A stretch of DNA of 64,000 nt, taken from positions 50,131,882 through 50,195,881 of the forward strand of contig CM064430.1 in the NCBI GenBank assembly GCA_032690845.1, in the 5' to 3' direction. The position numbers were made by a program, and so were the translations under genes. The first letter of the stretch is position 1, and each line of letters begins with the position of its first letter. The notes beneath the pieces are model-generated. The model was not told the origin of the DNA, made no database searches, and worked only from the letters and a program-made list of their open reading frames with translations. The stretch comes from Eleusine coracana subsp. coracana. Lineage: Eukaryota > Streptophyta > Magnoliopsida > Poales > Poaceae. Positions 56,944 to 64,000 of this stretch are shown one piece after another.

Positions 56944-57035
56944 ACTGATCAAAGATACTATTGAATCCTTACAAGCTTGCTGGAAAATGACTGATCAAAG
57001 ATACTATTGAATCCTTACAAGCTTGCTAGAAAATG
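56944..57035 (+). repeat. Tandem duplication, two units of 46 bp
   Basis: The unit starting actgatcaaagatactattg occurs at 56944 and 56990 with one difference (gctgg versus gctag). The near identity shows a recent slippage or unequal crossover. Confidence 0.92.
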
Positions 57036-57589
57036 ACTTTTGTATATTGAGGCTTCTACTTTATTTTACAGACACGATAAACTGTAATTTTATTTTTTAA
57101 TATTACCTCCCAGTCTCCCACACAGGATCTATCCATAGGATTTATAATATTTTGGTCACAACAAAGAAGAAACTACGCACGGCAACGCTGTGCTTATTTT
57201 CTAGTAATATGCTAAAAGAGTTAGTTTGTCATAAAGTTTGATATTTAGGCTATGTAAATTCTGTAGTGTCAGTCATTGAGTAGATGGCACATACTTTAAG
57301 GTTACTAGATTAAGTGATTTTAAATGGTGTTTTTCTTAAATGATGCATCTAATATGTGAAGTAATTGCATCATAATATTCCTTGCAATATAGTCTAAAAA
57401 TGAGATCCCAGTTGACTATATTTTGATAAAAAATAATAGGATATGGACCCTGTATGTCATAGTAACAACGGTGGTAAACTTTGGCAAGGTTTCAATTCAA
57501 ACACTTTGTTACTAATGTTTTGGTGTTACCATCCAAGATTTGGTAAAGGTAAACATCGGACAACATAAGACACCCTGAAGGTGGGTATT

Positions 57590-58960
57590 TGCACCAGTAC
57601 GTATTTTGAAGAACATCATACCCGGTCCAAAAAATATACCCATCATCCATAGATCTATAAATGTGAACAGATTAAGTGTATTAGTAGAGAGTCATTTGGT
57701 CTTTATTTCTGTTTAACAAAATATTTAAAATATTTCATTTTATCACATGAGCATAAAAATCTAGTGTTGATCTTGAAATTGGAACTATTTTAAACAACAC
57801 TTGTAATAAGTGTATCCACATTGAATTACAACACTATAACAATAGCATAAGCTGTCTATTACTGAAATAGTAGAAAATTCTAGGAACTCAGAATAACACT
57901 GACACAAGTTGCAGAAAACTCTAAAGCATGTTGTTAAAAAAGAAACTGCAAAAAATTTAATTGAAAATTATATAGTTTAACATTTTTCAAATAGTTATAT
58001 AGTTTATCATTGGAAATGAAGCCTTGAATGTGCTAAAAAGAGCACTTGAAACTACATCTCTCACTTTCTGATTTAGAACATTTCTTGCTAAAACGTTTGA
58101 TATATATGATATTCTCTTCTTTGGTAATATGGTGAACTGAGCCTTGTAAAATGTTCAACAACACCTTCATATCTTATTAGGCTCAATGTGAAATTCTACC
58201 AAGCCTATGTACAAAGTCTTATAGAAATTAACAAGGGACTTGAAGTTTAATTAGAATGTAACATTTAATTTTGTGCAACTCTTTCACAAGGTTTAAAACT
58301 AGAAGCATATTAAATAATTTAACTTTAGTTACAATGCATACTAGGTTCATTAATGGTTCAACTTGTAAGGATAAACATGAGTGTAACCCAAGACATAACT
58401 TGATTATTATTATGAAAAGATATGCATTAATGTTTTAAAGAGAGTTAGAAACCAAAACAATGGTTTCTGTGAAGAATAGATTATTATTCTTGAATTTAGA
58501 CATCTTTTTGAGTTTTCCATATAAACCAAGGAATGTAACAAGCACAGTCATCGATATCTTCAGGAGAATTAACGATGCTAAAAATTATATGAATTCTATA
58601 AATGTAAGAGATATATATTTAATCAATTTTAATATCTCTTGGGACCATCAATAATGGGTTAACCTTTATCACTAAACGAACAAACAAAGCAAAAATATGT
58701 TGTCCACCTAGTATATGATTGAACGTAAGCCACTTTGGACCCTGTGATGTCATATATCTAATTCATAGCTCAAATAAGATTAGAGAAACAAAAAATATAT
58801 AATATGTGTCAAACATTTATTTATTTTAGTTATCATGATATGTTACATTGATGTATTACACGGAAAATTTCCCCGGTCCTCTAGATTCTAGAGTATAGAA
58901 AGAACAATATGTGTGCTTATTGTTCTATAGCCACCCTTTATTCATGCTGCACTATTGTCT
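57590..58960. repeat. 3' flank of glucanase gene B, duplicate of the gene A flank
   Basis: It is collinear with 49430-51130, including a copy of the RNase H-like remnant near 58060-58170 (minus strand words KVLLNILQG and HHITKEENII). No intact gene. Confidence 0.8.
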
Positions 58961-58967
58961 CTTCAGT

Positions 58968-60698
58968 TCAGGCCCTTGATGGGAGCACGCAACTTCCGAG
59001 TCCTGTAAACGGCGGAGGAACATTTATTTATGAGGGCACGCAACAACAAACGTATGAGATATGTGAACAAAAGCAAAATAAACGAGATGGAGTTATATAT
59101 GGGGGCACGGACAGGAGGAAGTGAGCGTGTGAAGAATTAACTCACTTGGCTGCTGGTAGACGACGGTGGCGGCGCCGGAGAAGTCGCACGTACCGCTGGC
59201 CCGGTGCTTGCGCTGGTAGTAGCTGTTGAAGGCATGCGAGGCCTTGGTGTTGGGCTGGAAGCAGGACGCGCCGGGCTGGATGTCGCTGCAGTCGGCGCCG
59301 TTGCCGCAGGCCCAGTCCAGCGCCGCCTGCAGCCGCCCGTCCCCGACCGCCTCGTTCGCCACGCACCAGCTGTCCTTTGCGCCTCCTCCACCTCCTCCTC
59401 CACCACCACCACCACCGTGGGAAAAGTCGAAGGAGTACACCTTCTGCATATTTGGGTAGAACAGCCCGAAGTTCTGCTCGATGTCGTCGGGCCCATTCCC
59501 CTTCTGGTTCTCGTTGAACAGCGCGAAGATGTACACGTCCAAGCCCGCGTCGGGTCGGAGCGGGGTGCCCGTCTTGCCCTGCACCACGCGGTTGATCACG
59601 TTGTTGACGTAGGCCTGCGCGTTGGCCACGGTGAACGCGTCGTCGTCCTCCTCCTGCAGACGCCTCCCGCCGCGGTGGTGCCTCCGGCCGCGATGCGGTC
59701 CCCTTCCGCGCGACGGGTGCCCGGTCTCCGTGACGTACAGGCTCACGCCGGGGACCAGGCTGTCCATGGCGGAGTGCGCGGCGTCGCGCTCCGCGTCGAG
59801 GAGGTTGAAGTAGGTGAGGCCGGTGTCTTCGTCGAGCACGCCCGGGTTGGAGTTTCCCAGGGCGTAGTCGAGGGAGACGTCGCCGTTGACGTAGGCCCAG
59901 AACGGGTAGATGTTCATGGTGAGGTAGGATCCCGTCTGCTTGAGGAACTGGAGCATGGGCCGCATCACCGGCTCCGCGACCTTGTCCACGAACCTGCCCG
60001 ACGACGGCGGGAACGTGTCCGTGACAGCGGAGAAGGCGACCGGCGTGGACACCTTCACGGCGTCGGCGAGGCCCAGCTTTGCCAGGGCGCGCTGCACGTT
60101 CTTCATCGCCGGGACGAGCTGCGAGTTCAGCTCCGGGTTCGAGTCGAACACCTCGTTCCCCACGGCCACGCCGTGGATCTGCGTCGCGGGGTAGTAGGCA
60201 GCCACGCTGCTCTTCACCCACTGCAGCGCGTACGACGGGTTCGACGCCGCGGCGGCGATGTTCTCGTTGGGCAGCATCACCATCGCCTTGATTCCCGTGT
60301 TGGCCAGCGACCGAAGGACGTTCGGGTTCGCGTCGTAGATCCTTACCATGGTGATCCCGTTCCGCTTCAGCAGCTGCGTCACTGCTCCCGGGTCGGGAAG
60401 GTCGTTCGCCACCCGGCCGTAGTTCACGCCAACCTCGGACGCATCTGAAGTTTACAGCAAACATAAACACGTTACGGTTACTGGCCATTTCATCGCAACA
60501 TCAGCGTTAAGGAGGGTGACTCTCTTTCACGCCCACCTCGGACGCATCTGTTGGGGAAAACATTAGACACGGCACTTCACACCAGCGTTGACATTCAGCA
60601 ATTTTGTGACGTGGTATTATACCTGCACTGGAGAAGAGGAGCAGCGGCCCCAATAATGCCGCCGCGAGGAGGACGACGGGGAAACGAGTGATCGCCTT
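58968..60698 (-). pseudogene. Glucanase gene B: GH17 plus X8, start codon lost
   Basis: Exons by comparison with gene A: 60698-60623 (signal peptide), 60444-59146 (GH17 and X8), 59002-58968 (tail), with GT-AG sites and matching phases. The GH17 part is open throughout, with GVAVGNEVF and YVTETGHPSRG (both catalytic Glu), INIYPFWAYVN-type blocks and a Gly-rich linker (an uninterrupted run of Gly) before one X8 (WCVANEAVGDGRLQ ... GTCDFSGAATVVYQQP). The codon aligned with the gene A start is AAG instead of ATG (60698-60696), and no in-frame ATG lies upstream within the transcribed region I infer. The frame is otherwise healthy, so loss is recent, or a different first exon or start is used. A 26-bp piece including the exon-2 splice acceptor is duplicated at 60530-60555. 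Confidence 0.8.
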
Positions 60699-60773
60699 TG
60701 TACGATCCTGAGATATGGAGTTATGGACAGGCAGTCCAGTACATGTGACGATGGGACCAGCTGGTGCATGGAA

Positions 60774-60781
60774 ATTTATAG
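60774..60781 (-). promoter_or_regulatory. TATA box of glucanase gene B
   Basis: CTATAAAT on the coding strand, 76 bases before the lost start codon, at the place equivalent to gene A. The promoter looks intact even though the start codon is gone. Confidence 0.65.
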
Positions 60782-61838
60782 CGTGCTCCTAGTGCTGCAT
60801 GCATGATGGCGGGTCCCCCGGCGGCGGCTACGATATGCGAGCGAGTGAGTGCTACCTTTTGCATTCTGCACTCACTCACGCTTGCTATTTTCCACGAGCC
60901 AGTGGAGGTCCAATAGCAAACCAAGGATAACACAGCTCGAGATCCAGTGATACGCGGTGCCACCTGTTTGACTCCGACGTGGACAGCCATGACCAATCTG
61001 CAGATCTTTTCTGAGTGTAAAACCAATCTGCAGATCTGTTGCGTCCTATTGCTGGCGCACAAATTGCCCCGTACTAACATGCATCGTGGGTTGATTGAAC
61101 CCCGCCCAACCCACTTCGCAATGCGTCCCATCCAGCCCACTTCGGCCTGGGTGCTCTGCACCATGCATACATGGCCCCTAATCCGCAGCCACACTTCGTC
61201 AGTTGCAGCTTAAAAAATGCGAGAAATAAACGCGGGATCGAGCGGGGAAGCAACATATTGCAGTCTGCCCACATGGACAATGCCGTCGACGATGATTTGC
61301 CCACCTGTGATGAGGTATATAAATTAAAATGGGAAGATAATGCGTGTTTTCTACATGTTTAGAAATCCTATAAAAACATATATATGCTAGAATATCTACA
61401 TACGAGAATTTTTTGGTAAGTATATATACTTGCAAGCTTACAATCACAGGAAAACAAATCATCAACGACTTCCTAATTATCACGGAAAAGTAGCAACATA
61501 TCACTGATGAAAATTATACAGTGGTATGTGTCACTGATTCACTGAATCAATAGAGCAAAATATCCAAGGTGTTCCTACCATCCGCGTCTAGCTTAAGTGA
61601 GTTCAGTCGAAATTAAAATATGTGCCACCAAGGCATGAAGGGTTTATAGTCTCTGCAAAATATCGTGTGGGTAGTGGATACAATTCATGACATTTATTTA
61701 CTGTAGTATACTCAGAAAATTGTTCATCCTCTGCATTGACTGAAGCAATGCGGAAGATTTGGATCCCTCTTAGACCAGACCTGGTCTGTCGTAGGCATTT
61801 ATACGGTAGAGTGGATGTTTGCAAGCATGTAAGGGTTC
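60782..61838. other. 5' flank of gene B
   Basis: Up to about 61195 this is the duplicate of the gene A flank. Beyond that it is AT-rich DNA with no recognised gene. Confidence 0.5.
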
Positions 61839-61952
61839 TAATATAGTTAATAATCTCAATAGTTGAGTGATGTATAATGTTAAGAATTAATTAAAATTGT
61901 TAGAACATATATCATTTTTAATATAGTTAATAATCTCAATAGTTGAGTGATG
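61839..61952 (+). repeat. Direct duplication of 34 bp, 80 bp apart
   Basis: The word beginning taatatagttaataatctc and ending gttgagtgatg occurs at 61839-61872 and again, identical, at 61919-61952. Confidence 0.95.
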
Positions 61953-62376
61953 CATCCCTATATAAAATCTCTTACCATTTTTAAGGATAAAAATATTCCC
62001 AGCCCACCATAACCCAAAATCTCGTTGGTGGTGGCAACAAAATGTAATGTCAATGGAAACCTTCTCATTTTTCAGACACCAAAGAATTCGGACATGGGTA
62101 TAGAGGTGGTCAGATGTTCCACCGTTGCATTTGGGATTTGGGAACTGATTCACCCAACTCATGTCTGCAACTCCTCTGTCCAGCCTAATTCGCACATTTA
62201 GGTTCCCCCCTTGATTGTTGTTATATTAGAAATACTCATATTGCCACATTGCTTCATTAAAATGCCCTACTAGTAATCATGGCTTGTCCGGTGTTCCACA
62301 CATGTTACATATTGTATCCCACATATCCTTCCTTTTCTCCACCCTAGCTAGGTTCACCGTACACAAAAGTAGCTCT
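61953..62376 (-). mobile_element. LINE endonuclease fragment, inverted relative to the next fragment
   Basis: Read on the minus strand, the sequence carries WLLVGHFNEAMWQYE (the conserved GDFNE block of LINE endonuclease, with Asp replaced by His) near 62270 and RIRLDRGVADMSWVNQFPN followed by SDH near 62150. Stops interrupt it. It belongs to the N-terminal half of LINE ORF2. Confidence 0.75.
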
Positions 62377-63066
62377 CCAAAAGTGTTGTGGTGGTATGGG
62401 ATTCAAAGACTTGCGCCTATTTAACCAAGCATTACTGGCTAGACAAGCATGGCACCTACTTCAGTTCCCGGAGAGTTTATGTGCATGATTGTAGACTGCT
62501 TAAAGGCCGATACTACCCACAAGGAAGCCTGATTGATACTTGTTTGGCATCAAATGCTTCGCAAACATGGAAGGCTATTACTCATGGACTTGAGTTACTC
62601 TGGAAAGGTATAATTTGGCAAATTGGGCACGGTACACAGGTTCGCGTATGGAGGGACCCATGGATCCCAAAGGAATGCTCTAACTGAAGGAAATGTCAGC
62701 TCCGGTGGGTGTCTCAACTGCTGGACCCATCGGGGAGTCAATGGGATCAGAACTTGCCCTTGTCCTATTTTGCACCGGAATATGTTGAGATAATGAAAAT
62801 TAAATTGCCACACCGAACGAACAACGGAGGACGTAATAGGATGGAGCATGGAAAAGACACAGATTTTTTTTCAGTATGCAGTGCCTATAATCTAGCATTG
62901 CGTGACAGGAATGGAGATATTGCAGGCCTCTCCTCTATGACTGGTCAGAATGAAAGGTCTTGCTTGGAAACTAGCTCGAGACGCCCTGCCAACGAAGAAG
63001 AGCAAACATATCTGGAAGATGGAAACTGATGTAGTATTCAATCTATGCGGGATAGGCAATGAGGAA
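62377..63066 (+). mobile_element. LINE 3'-half fragment
   Basis: Plus-strand translation gives GGMGFKDLRLFNQALLARQAWHLL near 62390, then after a frameshift LLKGRYYPQGSL and WKAITHGLELLWKGIIWQIGHGTQVRVWRDPWIP (near 62500-62670). These are the regions downstream of RT in plant LINE ORF2. It continues with decayed sequence to the MITE at 63076. Confidence 0.78.
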
Positions 63067-63075
63067 GGTCACCAC

Positions 63076-63371
63076 CTAGGAAAAAAATTTCAGTATTAAA
63101 AAAAATACCGGAGGTCACCGATAAACATGAATTTCGGAAATATCGGTAATTTTGGTAAATGAAATAAATTATTTTTCAAGATTTTTTTCATGGTTCAAAA
63201 AGAAATTTGCTTTAATCTATAAACTATCATAGTTACAAATAGAATACAAGTCGTTTTCGTTAAGTAAACATAGTTAGTGATAAAATTTCAGTGATAAAAA
63301 TTATATTGGACCTCACCGATAAATGCGATATTATGGATATTTCAATGAAATTTCAATGGAATTTTTTCCTA
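63076..63371. mobile_element. Mutator-like MITE, 296 bp, with perfect 9-bp target duplication
   Basis: The termini are inverted (TAGGAAAAAAATT left and AATTTTTTCCTA right). The 9-bp flank GGTCACCAC is repeated exactly (63067-63075 and 63372-63380). A 9-bp duplication is diagnostic of the Mutator superfamily. The interior is AT-rich and contains the inverted words gaggtcaccgataaa and gacctcaccgataaa. Confidence 0.85.
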
Positions 63372-63478
63372 GGTCACCACGCGGTGGTTAGGTGCCCTCT
63401 GGCAGCCTGGCAGGTGGACAGAGACAGGCGATGAGAGACCATTGGCACCTCCCAGATGAGGAGGCTTTCAGATATACA

Positions 63479-63720
63479 CACTACCACAAAATGGATTTTT
63501 CCCATGGGTGAATCATTATCGTGAGTGTCACAAAAAGGCTCCACAATAAATGTCTTTTTTCGTGAGAGTGATACAAAACCACCATGAAAATGAAATTTCG
63601 TGAGAGATATTCGTCGCCGCCATAAAAGTTACATCTATAGTGACGGTAACTTAAAACCTCCACGAAAATGGATGGGGCTTGCCGCGGATTAGTTGACATC
63701 CGACATGGAACAATATACTG
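63479..63720. mobile_element. One end of a CACTA-like element
   Basis: CACTACCACAAAATGG at 63479 resembles a CACTA terminus. It is followed by subterminal words repeated in both orientations (cgtgagtgtcac, cgtgagagtgat, cgtgagagatat; ccaccatgaaaatg, cctccacgaaaatgg). No opposite end is present in the remaining 300 bases, so it is truncated or continues beyond the window. Confidence 0.55.
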
Positions 63721-64000
63721 CTACCTTCTGATTGCCGTCGGAGGTGACTGGCAAGAAAGGAGTGTTTCAGTTTTTCTTTCTTCAGTTCATACCGATTCAG
63801 CGTAACTGATTGTATATTACATGTGGTGGTAGGATTGTAAATTACTCAATTATCTAGTCAATTATGGATTTGTCCTTATTAATCAATGCTCGGATTTAAT
63901 TTATACTACTTCATTGTTAAAAGTAGTATAGTCCACTATAACAGGAACCATTGAGTTAAGATCAGATTGTGCAAGAGTGGTCTTTGGTCTACAAGGAAGA
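63721..64000. other. Window end, nothing recognised
   Basis: AT-rich sequence with a short inverted pair (atactacttc / aagtagtat near 63902-63930). It may be interior of the CACTA-like element. Confidence 0.35.

Noticed and set aside
59204..60448. A 414-codon open frame on the plus strand opposite glucanase gene B, and similar long plus-strand frames opposite gene A (51800-52423)
   Set aside because: They are antisense shadows of the GC3-rich GH17 coding exons; the products lack recognisable domains and the sense frame has catalytic motifs and splice logic.
1..64000. A novel defence or biosynthetic system
   Set aside because: All intact genes belong to known plant families (DUF26 kinases, GH17-X8 glucanases) or transposons; clustering is explained by tandem duplication.

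Overview
This window is plant nuclear DNA, almost certainly from a grass (Poaceae). The evidence is the GC-rich, GC3-biased exons of the intact genes, the DUF26 receptor kinases and a GH17 plus X8 glucanase pair typical of plants, and a dense grass-type load of nested transposons. I cannot name the species. No prokaryotic features (operons, CRISPR, ribosome binding sites) are present.

Layout. 0.1-10.5 kb is retrotransposon wreckage: an LTR of about 1.7 kb (139-1859), a decayed Athila-lineage Ty3/gypsy pol (1860-4362), a downstream ORF with its own TATA-like box (4601; ORF 4681-6036), a polypurine tract and 3' LTR (7660-8767), then debris of another gypsy LTR (9.2-10.5 kb). 12.5-20.3 kb is a dead cysteine-rich receptor-like kinase gene (CRK1). 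It has been hit by a CACTA element, a LINE and two MITEs, plus stops and frameshifts. Its tandem sister CRK2 (23978-26381, +) is intact in five exons. A nearly complete 5.1-kb Ty3/gypsy chromovirus (26923-32016, minus strand) with a perfect TGTTC target duplication separates CRK2 from CRK3 (32235-35295, minus). CRK3 reads correctly except for a 1-bp deletion in its glycine-rich loop. CRK4 (44641-47622, minus) is its intact sister with eight exons.

Between CRK3 and CRK4 lies a nest: a tRNA-derived SINE (36079-41343, flanked by a 12-bp duplication) was split by a 4.2-kb PIF/Harbinger transposon (36211-40389) and by a 778-bp miniature LTR element (TRIM, 40522-41299, TSD ACTGA). A second, smaller TRIM (41483 to about 41765) and a 5'-truncated LINE (42152-43704) follow.

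49.4-61.2 kb is a tandem segmental duplication carrying two beta-1,3-glucanase genes on the minus strand, with their flanks. Gene A (51135-53212) carries two X8 carbohydrate-binding exons in tandem. Gene B (58968-60698) has lost the start codon of its signal-peptide exon (ATG to AAG). The last 2 kb hold an inverted LINE, a Mutator-like MITE with a 9-bp TSD, and a CACTA end.

Function. The real genes form a surface/cell-wall cluster: DUF26 receptor kinases (extracellular sensing; W-boxes sit upstream of CRK3 and CRK4) and secreted callose-type glucan hydrolases. I see no evidence for a wholly new molecular system. The unusual content is gene-architectural (X8 exon duplication, single-intron loss, one-base gene death) and transposon-structural (nested SINE/TRIM/PIF, duplicated CACTA end, and paired palindromes at about 21-bp spacing in two different retroelements).
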